Below are positions 21,900 through 34,355 of a DNA stretch of 64,000 bases, one piece after another. The notes beneath the pieces are model-generated. The model was given only the letters and a program-made list of their open reading frames with translations. It was not told where the DNA came from and ran no database searches. This DNA is from Eublepharis macularius (Eukaryota; Chordata; Lepidosauria; Squamata; Eublepharidae): positions 144,407,464-144,471,463 of the forward strand of contig NC_072796.1 of the NCBI RefSeq assembly GCF_028583425.1, given 5' to 3'. How positions within the stretch are numbered: the stretch's first letter is position 1; every line of letters starts with the position of its first letter. Position numbers and translations under genes: made by a program.

Positions 21900-24320
21900 C
21901 TAAAGGCATTATTTATTATGTTTCTAGTCTGCTCTCCTCACAAGCGGGCTCAGAGCGGAGGACAATAAATATAAAACAGCATAACAATTTAAGTCAACTA
22001 AAACCAAATAAAACAGCGATTTCTAAAGGATAGCGGCAGCAGCACGCACGTTGCATGACCCAGCAATAACAGTAAACCATGGGGCTGGGATACTAAGTGC
22101 TAGATGTTCGCAAAATAAGGGGATTGGAAACCTGCCCCTCCCCCGCCTGTGGCAGGAGGCCGGTTCTATGGCCCATCCGCCTCAACCACTATATGCCTGG
22201 TGGAACATCCCTGTCTTACAGGTCTGGCGGAAGCCTAGCCCTGCTGGGCCTCCATAGACAGAGTTCCACCAGGTGGGGGCCTGGACTGAAAAGGCCTTGG
22301 TCCTGGTTGAGGGAAGGTGAACCTCTTTGAGGCTGGGGACCACCAGAAGATGTTTATCCACTGAACAGAGCATCCTCTAAAGAATATAAGGTGAGAGGTG
22401 GTCCCACAGATACGGTGGTCCCAATCCACTAAGGGCTTTAAAGGTTAAGACCAGCCCCTTGAACCTGATCCAAAATTCCACTGGCAACCAGTGCAGCTGG
22501 CCCAGGCCTGTTGTTATATGTGACCGGAATGGAGTCCCAGTCGGAACACGCGCTGCCACATTTTGGACCAGCTGCAGCTTCTGAAGCAGACCCAAGAGAA
22601 GCCCAGCATAGAGCAAGTTGCAGTAGTCCAACCTGGAGTGACCATTGCATGGATCACTGCAGCTAGATTGCGGGTCAAGAGGTAGGGTTGCCTGACCTGG
22701 TGAAGATGGAAAAAGGCCGATCTGGCAACCGCTGTGACCCGGGCCTCCATCAATAAGGAGGCATCCAAGACTACAGCCATGCTTCTCACTGCCAGCACGG
22801 GTGTAAATGGCACACCATCAAGGGCTGAAAGCTGGACCCCAAGACCTGACAGCCTGCAGCTCAGGCGCAGGACCTTTGTCTTAGCAGGATGCCATTTCAG
22901 TTGGCTCTGATTTAACCACCCAGTAACGGCCTCTTAAGGCCCTGGCCAAACTATGTGGGGTGGCATCCGTCCATCCATCAACAGATACAGTTGGGTGTCA
23001 GCATACTAGTGACAACTCAACATGAAACTCCACACCAACTGGGTGAGGAGGTGCATATAGATGTTAAATTACATCAGGAAGAGTATCACCTCTTGGGGCA
23101 TGCTACACACGAAGGGGTGGCAAGGTGATGTCTCCTCCCCAAGCACCACTCTCTGTCCCCGACCATGAGGAAGGAGATCAGCCACTGTAAGGTGGTACCG
23201 CAGATCCCATCAGCGAGGCAGTGGGCCAGCAGGTCGTAGTTGACCATGTCAAACACTGCCATGAAATTTAACAGCACTAGCAGCGCCGACCCGCCTTGAT
23301 CCAGGTGTTGGTGGAGATTGTCTGTGAAGATGACCAGTGCCATCTCCATCCCATGACCAGGGTGGAAGCCAGACTGGAATGGATCCAGGACAGAAGAGTC
23401 CTTCAGGAATACTTGCAATGGTTCCACTACCACCTGCTCAATCACCTTACCCAGAAATGGGAGGTTCGAAACTGAGCATAACTGGATGGGTTGGTGGGGT
23501 CCAAATATGGTTTCTTTAGGAGGGGCCGCACCACCGCTTCCTTCAACACTCCAGGAAAGGGCCTAGACCTCAAGAGATTGACAATGGCCTCCAAGGAACC
23601 CCACAGCCCACCAGTGTTGGCCTTCGCCTGCCATAACGGGCAAGGGGCCAATGGACAGGTGGTGGGCTTCATCCTGGGAGAGCAGACTGAAATGATCCAA
23701 TACAGATCCAAAGACGGCCAAGGGGCCTCTAGTTCCTTCAGTCAACCATGGCTGGTAGGGTGTTGTGGGGGACAATGTTTTGCCCACAAAATAGCTCCCA
23801 AAGGCCTTGCCGCTAATTCCCGAATTTGCAGTTTGGCAGTCGCCCTGAGGCAGGGAGTCCAGGGACCAAACTTTTTAAAACAATTGTGCTGGGTGTGAGC
23901 TGGCAGACCCAAGGGAGGCGGCGGCATAGAACTCCTCCTTTGTCACCTTCACTGCCACCTCATAGGCTTTCATAAGCATCCTATAAGGATGCCCTTCTTG
24001 CCTCCTCATCCTCACCCCACCTCCACACTCACTGGAACCGCCTCAGCTCCTGCTTCATCCAGTGCAGCTCCGTTATATATCAAGGGGCCAACTTGGTGCA
24101 AAGGCAGAGAGGGCGACAGGGTGCGATTTTGTCGATGGCCATGGAAAGATGGACACGCCACTCCTCCACTAGTTTATCCAACGAACCACTGGGGGGCATC
24201 GGATTCCACACAGTAGTTTGGAAACCAATTGGATCCATCCAACTCCACAGGCGAGCATGAATCCGCTCGCTGCCTTTGCGGGAGGGGTGGGGCTAGCGTG
24301 CTGCATGAGCCTTCAGGATG
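21900..24320 (-). mobile_element. L2-like LINE, about 2.4 kb, degraded
   Basis: Sense is on the - strand. From 5' to 3': the region before the RT with KEAVVRPLLKKPYLDP (about 23540), the RT block LDPFQSGFHPGHGMEMAL (about 23370) and LLVLLNFMAVFDMVNYDLLA (about 23250), then the C-terminal block YCNLLYAGLLLGLLQKLQLV (about 22600) and a 3' UTR ending near 21905. The RT catalytic YADD box is not preserved in a readable frame, and several frameshifts divide the ORF. Same family as the copy at 62150-64000. Confidence 0.85.
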
Positions 24321-24599
24321 AAATGGTCTGGCCACTGCACTGCTGCAATTATATTCAGACCCGCCCGTATCCCCATCCCAAAGATCAGATCCAGTGGGTG
24401 GCCTGCTTGATGTGTGGGAGCGGATACAAACTGAGATAGTCCTAGTGTTGCCATGGAAGACACAAAGTCCACAGTCTGGCATCGTCAGCATGGACGTTCA
24501 TACATCTGTGCTTACAGTGGAAAGTGTAGGGCAGATACTCTGCGGCACAGCCACGATTTTCAGGAAGGGAATCTCAAGAACTGAGTCAAATTGAGATGC

Positions 24600-24835
24600 A
24601 GTTTTAGACCGATTGGGGGGTTTAAAAAATCAGTAAGTCTCCAGGTCCTGAACTCAAAGATGAGAGTATTTGTCTATTAATCCATATGTGGAACTTACCA
24701 CAGAAATTAGCCACAGTACCAGAAGACTGGAGAGCAGCAAATATTACACCGATTTATAAAAAGGGATCCAGAGGGGAATCGGGAAATTACAAGCCTGTTA
24801 GCCTAACATCTGTCCCAGACAAACGGCAATCAAAT
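24600..24835 (+). mobile_element. CR1 LINE internal fragment (RT start)
   Basis: An open piece 24686-24916 contains VPEDWRAANITPIYKKGSRG, the conserved entry to the CR1 reverse transcriptase, followed by NYKPVSLTSVP. Both ends are lost. Confidence 0.85.
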
Positions 24836-25900
24836 ATAGAATTGTTACGCATATACAGGAACAAAGCCTGTGAAAGGAAAGGAAACGGACTTGCCAAAAA
24901 CAATTATTTAAAATGAAGAAAACTTTTTTATAAGCAGACTGCAGAGAGAGAAACCCTTGCAAACCGAACACACAATTCACTCGGCTAGGAACCGGAAAAT
25001 TCCAGTATTTGTATAATTTCTCACAAGATCAGTCAAGGAGGAGAAAATCGATAATGCATACAGAAGAATACAGAACAGAATGTTTATTGGTATTTTGTGT
25101 AAACAGGCTGTAGTTTTCTCAGAACAAAGGAAAAATATACAATATACATCTAACACCCACACCGCTCCCAGTACATACATGTGCAGCAAAGTTTGAGTTC
25201 TCTGGCTACCCAGCACTTGGTTACTGCAGAGACTGCTTACGTCACTTGTGCACCACTGGGGGATCAGCCAAGTGCCAGCAGACCCCCCCCCCCTTCCTGT
25301 AGTGCCCATTGTAGATATGGTGGTTGAGCAGTAGACGTCTATGTGGTACAGAGAACAGCTACCAGTATTTAAGAATTTTTCAAAACATTATTTAAAAGGG
25401 GAGAAATGTCTGCACTCATACTTTTAAGCATGCACAGATCTGACCAAGGGATCCCCCGTCCCTTTGTACATACCTATCATGGATCTTCTGTTAGGGCAGG
25501 CTCTCTAGCTTATAAAGTTCCAGCTGGTTAGGCAATTCCTGTACCTTCCGTGGTTCAGGTCTCCAGCCTGCACGTGGCCGCTGGCCGCTGGCTGCAAGGG
25601 TCCAGCTCTCAGCTCCTTCAGCTTCCAGCTCAAACCAGCCAGCAAGAGCCTCCTCCCTTTTTGAAATATCTCGGGAAGCTGCTGAATTGTCTGAAAATAT
25701 TTTAAATGTACTGTTTGTTTTTTGAATCAGTAATCATATAGTTATGTTGTTGTAGCAATATTTTAATATATAATGTTTTAAGTATTTAAAAACTGTTCTT
25801 TTTTATCTGTACTTAACTTGGCTGGTCTTGCAACCGTAATAAATGATTGATTGATGGATAATGTTAAATTTGTTACAGTTTGAAGTAGTTAATTTTTTAA
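24836..25900. other. Intergenic, no gene seen
   Basis: Mostly AT-rich DNA with a short C run at 25286-25294. Around 25690-25860 a LINE-like end, ending gtaataaatgattgattgat, may be a degraded L1/L2 3' end. No exon or RNA gene is supported. Confidence 0.35.
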
Positions 25901-25904
25901 ATTT

Positions 25905-26390
25905 TGTCGAAGTCTTTCACGGCCGGAGAACGATGGTTATTGTGGATTTTCTGGGCTGTATAGCCGTGGTCTTGGCATTGTAGTTCCTGACGTTTCGCCA
26001 GCAGCTGTGGCTGGCATCTTCAGAGGTGTAGCACCGAAAGACAGAGATCTCTCAGTGTCACAGTGTGGAAAAGGTGTTGGCAGGTCATTTATATCTACTC
26101 AAGAAGGTAGGTTTGGGCCGAGTCATCCTGTAAGAGTTTCCCAGGGTGCGGAATGCTAATGGAGGGAGGCTTCACTGTATCCTAAGGAGGGTCTTTTGCA
26201 AATGGATTGGTGCTTGATATGCTAATCTTCTCTGCAGGGCTATTGTAGGATGTAGAAATTCATAAGCATAAGCACAATTTCAACAGGAAAGAAGAGACTT
26301 TAAGAATGAATAGAGCACGGTTTCCAGTCCTGAAAAACACCAGGCTAACAAAACACTCTACATCCTACAATAGCCCTGCAGAGAAGGGCT
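25905..26390 (-). mobile_element. Penelope-like element terminal region with inverted repeat
   Basis: Same terminal block as at 19325 and 45735 at 25910-26070, extended here by a further 300 bases of element sequence (aaaggtgttggcaggtcatt and onward). Two 30-base arms, 26228-26257 and 26357-26386, are near-perfect reverse complements built on cttctctgcagggctattgt. This suggests that the element turns back on itself, as Penelope-like copies often do. Confidence 0.7.
25979..26030 (-). ncRNA. Hammerhead-ribozyme-like fold in Penelope-like element
   Basis: On the - strand: CCT, then core CTGAAGA (26023-26017), stem II GCCAGC (26015-26010) pairing with GCTGGC (26102-to-25997 side, 26002-25997), core GAAA (25996-25993), a minimal stem III ACGT with the expected C before the cleavage point, and AGG pairing with the leading CCT as stem I. 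Penelope-like elements are known to carry such short-stem-III hammerheads. One extra base (U at 26016) sits between the core and stem II, unlike the textbook fold, so activity is uncertain. Confidence 0.45.
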
Positions 26391-26399
26391 ATTAAACAA

Positions 26400-27955
26400 C
26401 GTTTAATTCGTGTAAGTCTGGTAAATTGTGAAGTTGCTGCATTTAAAACTCCTTCACCTCCTTGGTTCCCAGAGTTGGGAATTCTCCTCAATGACCTTTA
26501 ACAAAATGGAATCCTCGGGTAAAGGTCTAGTACTTCATGTTTTTGCCCACCCACGGAAGCCGATCAAAGAGAGGAACTTTCTTCACACGTCCTGGGAATT
26601 TGTAATCTCTCCTTTGAGAGCCTGTCTCCCTTGGGGGGGTGGGGCAGTCTAGCAAAGTGGTTGATGGGAAACGTTTCGTCTTACACCTGCCGCCACAGCC
26701 ATCTGCACAGTGAAGTGCTTGAGTGCTGAATAATGGGGGCCCATTTCTTCTCAGTCAGTTACGTGCTTGCAGCTGGGCCCCAGCCCACAGACAGCTTGCA
26801 ATTCTGGTGGTTGCATTATTAGGATCAGTTCTAAGATGGAGGGCATTTCTTCACAATCACTTTTTCTCAAGAGTTTCATGATTTTGCCATCAGTATGGAT
26901 TTCAACATGCGATTGGCTGCCTTTTCATCCTAGTAGCAACAGAGTGGTGGACAGGGCACATCAAATCTGGCCTTTCCAAGAAAGCCCTGCCCTCATCGGC
27001 TCTTTCATGATAGATGGCTTTACCTACAGTGCAAAGGGGGGGGGCTAGTAATTTCAAGTGAGATGCACTTTCTAAGACTCCTTAGCTGCTTTTGGGGGGC
27101 ATAGATTTGTGTATTGCTTTAGATATTGTTCCACAAGATCACTGTAAAGTGATACAATCACACTTGTAACCTGTGTGCTTGGATCTTTTAAATCTCATGG
27201 TAATCCTTGTTTTAGATTCCTACAGGTGTTTGGCTACCCAATAAAGGAGAGTGGATTTTGGAACAATGGGACTCTCAAAGACCTCTTGGAGCCAAGAGTT
27301 GACCACCTGTGCAAGTCCTCTCCACCCCAAATCCTACCTACAGTCCTCAAAATTTCAGGTATGGATAGTTCTACTAGGATTGCCCAGTCCCAAAGTTTCA
27401 TGACTTCTTCACAGGCTATGGATGACAGGCTATGGCAGATAGACCCCTGTACCATCACAGCAAGAATCCAGGCTCTTGGTTAGAAGGTTTTATTCAGGAA
27501 CCAAATCATTTCCACAGATATGTCCATAGAATTACTCAGAAGCAAGGTAAGCAACTAAGCAGTAAGAACAGGTTGACAGGAATGACAACATGTGGGAAAA
27601 TCCTCTTAACTCACACATTTACTCCTTCCCCCTCCCATCAGCAACACAGGACTTTTGGCACGAGCCCGTCCTGAGAACATCTCACGTATTTGCACTATCA
27701 AGTCTAGACGCTGAGAAAGCAGGAGATCAAAGTTGAAACATAGCAGTACATGGGAGTGAGCAGCGTACAAGGTCAGAAGCACTAGGAGCTTCTACAGAGC
27801 TTCTACAGATAAGGCACCTGCAGCTTCAATAAGCCTGTGAATGCAAAACAGTTATGGCATTGGCAATATGACATCAAGGTTTAGCATGAAACATCAGCAT
27901 CAAGTAATGGCATGGATGGGGCACAGCCATGACAGTATTTGAGGGAAGCTGTGCC
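26400..27955. other. Intergenic, probable degraded mobile DNA, no gene seen
   Basis: No frame with recognisable protein. The sequence borders the DIRS-like fossil that starts near 27960 and may include its 3' region, but I found no motif to prove that. Confidence 0.3.
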
Positions 27956-28504
27956 CCTTTGCTTGTTCAAGTAATTGTAGGGCAGTGGTGTTATCTGTGC
28001 CACCTGCACCCTCCTGTTTTAAGCAACCCCTGCAAGGGAGTGACGAATGGCGTGTAAATCTAGCACATTAATGTGCAAGCCAGGCTCTGAGGGAGACCAT
28101 ATCCCTCGTACTGAGCTGTTCCCACGGTGGGCGCCCCATCCCTGGAGAGAGGTATCAGTTGCGTGATCCCAAACGGGCAGCCCTTGAGTAAGTTGGAAGG
28201 CTTCACCCTCCATCACCAAAGGGATCTTGTTACAGACCTGTGGAAGGAGATCCTGCACTCCTGTGCGTGGCAATGGGGTTGAATCTATGTAGAAACCAAT
28301 TCCGTGACGGCTTCATGCATAGGCGCACAAAAGTGACCACAGCCGTTGTGGAGGCTATGAGGCCTAAAAGGTTTTGTATCATCAGTTCTGGTTGGAAACA
28401 CACTCTAATGAAGGGGTGTGCAATGGACTGTAAAGATTTGGGTTTTTTCTCAAAGAGGAAGGCACTACCCACAGAAGAATCAAGTTTGCCCTCAGTATTA
28501 ATAA

Positions 28505-28757
28505 TAAATTGTAATAGCATTCGATTTATATACTGCCCTTCAGGACAACTCAACACCCACTCAGAGCAATATACAAGGTATGTTATTATTATTCTCATGA
28601 CAATCACCCTGTGAGTGGGTGGGGCTGAGAGAGCTCCTAGAAGCTGTGACTGACCCAAAGTCACCCAGCTGGCTTCAAGAGGAGTGGGGAATCAAACCTG
28701 GTTCTCCAGATTAGAGTCCTGCTGCTTCTAACTGCTACACCGAACTGGTTCTCTATA
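28505..28757 (-). repeat. Full-length tRNA-headed SINE
   Basis: On the - strand: A-box-like gtgtagcagttagaagca, B box in aaccaggtttgattccccac, body gtgactttgggtcagtcaca, then cactcacagggtgattgtca and the tail gggcagtatataaatcgaat. Inserted into the DIRS-like fossil. Confidence 0.85.
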
Positions 28758-28789
28758 CACTTTATAGATTGGATCGATACCAAGTTAAA

Positions 28790-29010
28790 AACGTAGAAAT
28801 ATAGAAACATAGAGCTGGAAGGGACACCCAAGGTCATCTTATCCAGCCCCCTGCACAATGCAGTTATCTCCCCCACCCCCAATCTCCTCTGGTGACCACT
28901 GCTGTATGCCCAGAGGAATGCAAAAAACCTTCAGGATTCCCAGCCAGTCTGGCCTGGAGGAAAATTCCTTCCTGATCCCAAAGTGGCGATTGGCATTACC
29001 GCTAGACTTC
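28790..29010 (-). mobile_element. CR1 LINE 3' end
   Basis: Antisense CR1 end: agagctggaagggacaccca, then cttatccagccccctgcaca, then ttcctccaggccagactggc on the - strand. Inserted into the DIRS-like fossil. Confidence 0.8.
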
Positions 29011-30419
29011 TTCCACTTGATAAAGAGCCCTAAACGTGAGACTGTGGTGATGGTAAGGTTGAGGTGAGCTAGAAGCTGAGACCGGGACTGCGCCACTAGT
29101 AGCCAGTTGTCTAGAAAAGGGTCAATGGCACATCCTTGAGATCTAAGGGGGGCAATTTTCACTGCAACACATTTGGTAAATACATGTGGGACTGTGTCAT
29201 GGCAGCATGGTGTGTTGATAGTATATCACTCTGCACTTGAAGTGTAAATACTTCCTAGGGCTTGGATCAATAGGTATATGAGAACAGGCATCTTTAAGTT
29301 CTAATACAACAAACCAAACATTTAATTTTAACAATGGCAAAACCTTGGGAAATGTTAAAATTGTAAACTTCGACATTTAGGAACTTATTCAGCTGGCGGA
29401 GGTCCAGGATGGGGCAGATCCCACCACCTTTTTTTCCACCAAAAAATACCTGGAGTATAAACACACCCCGTGGAGATGCCCTCAGGTGCCCTGCTGTGTG
29501 GTTTTCAGTGTCTGCGACTGAGGCTGCTTTGGTGGCGGCTTAGAGGAAGACTTCCCACCCTGGAAACAAGGGTTGAGACGTCTTCTGGAGGATAAGGTGA
29601 ATCCCTTGAAGTGGGGACTGGTGCTGTTGGGGTTGATATCTGTAACGAGAAGCTTGCTTCTGTTCTGGCGGATCTGGATGTTAGGCGGTTCTTTTTCATT
29701 TGAGAAAGTGAATCATTGTTTTCTCTGAGAACAAGAGGTGGCCTTCAAAAGGGAAGTAAGTCCTCAGTGTTGGATATTTTGTCTTGGGACAGCATGGTAG
29801 AGCGGAGCCAGGCAGAGTGCCTTAGCGCAACAGTGGATCCCACAGACGTTGCTGAGCAGCCTGCTGTGTGTTTGCCTGCCGACGTTCGTTGCTTGGCAAG
29901 CCTGGTGGCCTCCCCTTACAGGACCTTGGCCAGAACACGGTACTCCTCTGGCAGGTGTTGGAAGTAGGCTGACAAATGCTACCATGGTTGTACAATCCCA
30001 TGATCACTTGATAATTAATGAACTGGAAGTTAAGAGTAGACTTTCCTACCCAGAGCATCCATTTCCTTCCCCTTCTTGTCAGCTGGGGCTGACTGAGATC
30101 CATGTCAGCACTGCGCTTGTCCCTCTTTAGCCCCCGGCGACGATGGGGGTGGGTAAGGAGGAAACCGCAGTCCTGCTCCTTTAATTTATACAGTTGTTCA
30201 ATTTCCTTGGACGTGGCGGGAATCGAAGCAGTTTTTTCCTACACACCTGAAAAGGAAATGCTATGGAAGCAGGGACATCTGTGTATAGGTGGTTTTCCAC
30301 CTAGGTAACAAAAATGCAGAGCATGCATACTGGATGAGAGACACACTTCTGGGTCTTCTCTGCGCAAAAGAATAAATTGACACAAATCTGACATCAAAAA
30401 TGGCAACATCCAGAAACCA

Positions 30420-30755
30420 GTGGGAGAACACTTCAATCTACCAGGTCATTCCATCAAGGACTTGAAGGTCACTGTAGTTCAACAGAAACCTTTCAAAAAC
30501 AAAATCCAACGGGAAGCTGCTGAATTGGAATTCATATGTAAATTTGACTCAGTCAAGCTGGGATTGAATAGAGACTATGAATGGTTATCTCATTATCTGA
30601 AGTAACTGACTTCCTAAACAGAAGCAAACTGATCTCCATATCAGAAGCTACTGTTTGCATCTACTGCTGCAAACAGCTGCTGGTGAAATGTCAGGAACTA
30701 CAATGCCAAGACCACGGCAATACAGCCCGGAAAACCCACAACAACCATCTTTTCT
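30420..30755 (+). mobile_element. Penelope-like element, 3' end of ORF and terminal region
   Basis: The frame 30420-30605 reads GEHFNLPGHSIKDLKVTVVQ, then FKNKIQREAAELEFICKFDS and GLNRDYEWLSHYLK before a stop. This is the C-terminal end of the Penelope GIY-YIG endonuclease region. The shared terminal block follows directly (30676-30755: gctgctggtgaaatgtcagg, acggcaatacagcccggaaa). This copy ties the anonymous terminal blocks elsewhere in the window to the Penelope class. The 5' half of the hammerhead-like fold is lost here. Confidence 0.8.
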
Positions 30756-33220
30756 GATAGTTCGTTTCACGATACTTCCTCTTCTTGTTGAGGGTGAAGA
30801 CACTGCAGGGGCTTTGGTCCCTTCCATTCTCCTTTAAAAAGCATGCATGACAGGAAACTGCTTCTCATTGAGCCAGATGTTGAGGAAGCAAAGCAGTACC
30901 TACCCTTTCATATCAGTTTGAATCACTCCAGAGGGTGTCAGTCTCGCCATACGGCAAAGGGCTTCCAGGCAAAAGGGGAGCACATACAAAGCTTAAGCAA
31001 GTGAGCCAGCCTCAACCTTTCCCAGCAGCTTCACTCAATGGCAAGTTCCAACTTCCTGGTTCTATTGGGAAGTATCAGAAAGTTCGGTAGTGACCAAAGT
31101 GTCTGCTTCCAAGGATTCAGGTGAAAGAGGCGGGAATGGGGAGAAGTTCTCTTCTCCAGCCCCACCCCAAACCTATCCTGCACAGCCTGCTGCTGGGACG
31201 GCGGGGTCGGGGGGGGGGTGTTGCTTCAAGTTTTTATTTTCTAACATTTTCTATGGCTAACGTTTTTTTTAAAAAAAAAAATACTATGTGATGACTAATT
31301 ACAGGTGGACTTTTAACGACTCAGGCTCCACTGGTTTAACTATTTTGCACAAGGAACCAACTCTTTGCTACGCGTACTGCCAGCTTTTTTTCTTCTGAGA
31401 AGAGTTCGCCTCACCCTCTGAACAGGCTAAGAAAAAGACAGAGCCGCTTCCAGGGCGCCTGTTCACCTCCCCTGCAAAGGCTGCAGAGCTTCGGCGTCCT
31501 GGTCCGTTGCTCTAACAGCCCAAGATCTTCCAGCCCTAAAGAAGGAATTCTCACCTTGCAGTGCAGTTCCATAAGGGCTACTTCAGAAGGGCCAAGACCG
31601 AAGACAAACCCACCTGAACCAGCCACAAGCACGAGAAGGTGCTGTTCACATCTCCCTAAGGAAAAGAAGGCGCGCCCCCACCCCTGACCTCTCGAATTCA
31701 GGAACTCTACCTCAGCATCAGTAACGGCGCAGCAAGAGTTGCATTGACTCACCCGAAAAGGCCTCCTCATGTTTCAGTTCTTGAGTCCTAGCCCGCCTCC
31801 ACCCGCCTCCTTCCTCAAAGCAACGGGGAGGCCTCCTGCTCTCTGTGTAACCGACTCTTGTCTGCACCTGACTAAAGGTCCTACTGTCTCAAAAGAAAGA
31901 TCTATCTTTAACTCCTGGAGAGCTTTCAGCAATCAGTAAGGCCTGTTAAACAGGACTGTTCCCTGAACAATTTCTGCTTATCAGTACATTATTTATATAA
32001 GGTCCTTTTTGCAATGATTCTTCTCATCAAAGCACACAGAAACCTTTCTAGAGTTTATTTCTTTTATTGAAATTACACTTTAGTCTTTTAATGAAGCAAG
32101 TTATCAAAGTATGTATGGTTTTTAATATAAATCCTACAAAAACAGAACACTGAAAGGCAATGACTATTAGGTTTACTAACATTTCCTAATTAACTTTAAG
32201 TTTAAAACAATCAAAGTTTCTATGAAATGTGTTAAGATTCCCATAGCATACAATGCATATAAAATTCTTAGCTAAATTCTCATGAGATTTCTTCCAATCA
32301 GAACTCTAACATACTATCTGAATTTGTATGTTTTATAGGTTATCTTATGCAAATCTCTAAGATCTTTTCCGTGTGATACCATAAACAAACTCTGATTGGC
32401 TTGATGCCAAAAATGACATTATATCCAACTTGCAAAACAAAGCTGTAAATTTGTAAGAAATGACAGAGTTAAGTTGGTAGATCACATTGGTTCATTTTCT
32501 GATAGAAGAATATTAATCTAGATAGAGTCCACTATTTTTAATTAGCTCTCAAAGATGAAAGCACACCTGTTTTAGTTACCTAACATTCTGGGGGGGAAAA
32601 CACAGACAGTTCATGCAAAGTGGAGAAGCTCACCTAGAATACAAGCGTATTGCTTTGCGTTGCTTCGTACTGCCTACTGCCGTGTGCTTTAATCTGTATT
32701 GCTGCAACACCTGCCTCCAAACCAGAGAGGCAGGTAAGAATACCGTGTTTGCAGCTTGGTGGCCAATACCCCAGACAAGGGAGGAAAGAGGCCGCCTCTC
32801 CTTGAGTCCACACGCTGATGGGTGTGGCAAAGGCACTTGAAGCGCTTTTCCCGGAAGCTCAAGTTCCCCACATGCTCTTGCCTCCCCGTTCTTCTTGCTG
32901 GGGTTTTTAACCAGCTGGCCATTGGGCTGGGGCAGGGGCTGACGGTGCCACCGACCAATATGGGGCCACAAGCCCTGCCGTCGGAGCTCCCCCTGGGAGG
33001 CGGGCTCTGGGAAGCCGCGGCCTTGGTTCCTCCCTCCTCTCCCCTGCCTCCTCCCCTGGGGCATCTCTGGTCTCTCTGCCAGCTGGAAGCTCAGGATGAG
33101 GGCCTCCACGTTTGTTAAGTGGTATCGCACTAGGGTGCGAGATTCCCAGGTTTGCATCCCGATCCTACCACGGAATTATTGAATGATGTAGGACTTAACC
33201 GACACAACAGGGTTGTTGCG
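30756..33220. other. Intergenic, no gene supported
   Basis: Mixed DNA: moderately GC-rich to 31900, AT-rich 31900-32600, then a GC-rich piece 32640-33120. Open frames exist on the - strand (31770-31411, 33157-32630) but have no recognisable domain and no convincing splice context. Treated as non-coding. Confidence 0.4.
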
Positions 33221-33224
33221 AGGT

Positions 33225-33437
33225 TATTATTTTATTTATACCCCCACCTTGGAGACACAAAGTGGCTCACCTGGGGTTTTTCCCCTCCATCCTCACAACC
33301 CTGTGAAGCAGGCTAGGCTCAGAGCATGCAACTGGCCCAAAGACACCCAGCAAGCTCCCGTGCCAGAATAAGGACTTGGATCTGAGCCTCCTAGGTGGTA
33401 GTCCAACACACTAACCACTATGCCACACTGGCTCTCA
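33225..33437 (-). repeat. tRNA-headed SINE, second family
   Basis: The - strand starts with a tRNA-like head (gagccagtgtggcatagtgg, ttagtgtgttggactaccac). It continues through a body with a degraded B-box region and ends in a LINE-like tail, ataaataaaataataacc. It resembles the plus-strand SINE at 54945. Confidence 0.8.
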
Positions 33438-33514
33438 AGGGAGAAAAAATATTATATAACTAGCAACAAAGCCTGTTGTGGGAAAAAATCCACTGGGCTC
33501 TAGAAAGGGCAGGG

Positions 33515-33750
33515 CAAGTGGGCGGGCGTTGCCCCCTCCCTGTGCCCCATCTGGGCAGGGGGGAGTGGCTGGCATTGTCCCCTCCCCTACACCCAATCTT
33601 GGCAGGGAGAGCACATTGCCCCCTCCCCTGCATGCCATCTGGGCAGGCAGAGGGAAGGAGACCTGGGCCGAGCATTGCCCCCTCTGGGTAGGGGGAGGAC
33701 AGGGTGGCCGGGCAGACATTGCCCCCTCCCCTGCTGGCCCTCTGGAGGAA
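33515..33750. repeat. Imperfect minisatellite, CCCCTCCC-rich
   Basis: About five imperfect units of roughly 35-60 bases share cattgccccctcccctgcat followed by a ctgggcaggg motif. Unit length varies, so it is probably old. Confidence 0.6.
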
Positions 33751-34355
33751 CGAGCCGGCTCACCTGGGCTTCCTGTGGCGGCGGCGGCCTCTGGAGGCCA
33801 TGCAGGTTTTATTCTGGTGCTCCTGCACAGGCACATCAGGATAAAAAGTGCGTCATCACCAATATGGCTTGCCTTTTATACAGAAAGATGGAGGAGTGGA
33901 GAATATAGTACAATTTTAGTCCCCGCTGTAGAAAAAAGTGAGGTGCAAATGATTCAATAGCCAAAGTGGATAACCCACCTTGGAGGACCAATCCCAACCA
34001 TTAGTACAAGTTAACAAGTATATGTGATGATATAAATCAAGAATGAGAAAGCCAAACCCTCCTTCAGTAAATGGAAGTTGCATCTTCTTTAGAGAAATTT
34101 GAGAGGTAACGTCCCCTTCCATGTATCTGAGGAAGAGAGCTGTAGAACAATTTGAGCTGAAATATGCTCTGATAGTGTTTAGAGTGCTACTCACTCCTCT
34201 GTAATTTCAACACTAAAATTACTCATAGAGGACTGGCTTTATACATCATGATTCTGCCCTCCCGGGAGGAGATAATGTTCATCTTACACAGAAATTCCCT
34301 GACTTGTTTCCCTCCACTGTAAAAAAATAACTCAAAGCAATTGTTGGGCAATGCC

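Larger units (their letters stand above)
27960..30100 (-). mobile_element. DIRS-like retrotransposon, fossil, with later insertions
   Basis: Sense is on the - strand. Readable family motifs are GGKKGGGICPILDLRQLN-like sequence near 29430-29380 (RT start), NWLLVAQSRSQLLAHLNLTI at 29105-29050 (RT, LDDWL region) and SLQGWGAHRGNSSVRGIWSP at 28155-28090 followed by LHINVLDLHAIR (RNase H). The copy is broken by many changes and is split by a SINE (28505-28757) and by CR1-derived sequence (28790-29010), both therefore younger. It belongs to the same family group as the fossil at 4300-6640 but runs in the opposite orientation. Confidence 0.7.

Noticed and set aside
31411-31770. - strand frame with Cys/Leu-rich protein
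   Set aside because: No splice context, no repeat or family match and no conservation evidence.
33515-33750. CRISPR-like regular repeats
   Set aside because: Vertebrate minisatellite with imperfect units and no spacers; CRISPR is not expected here.
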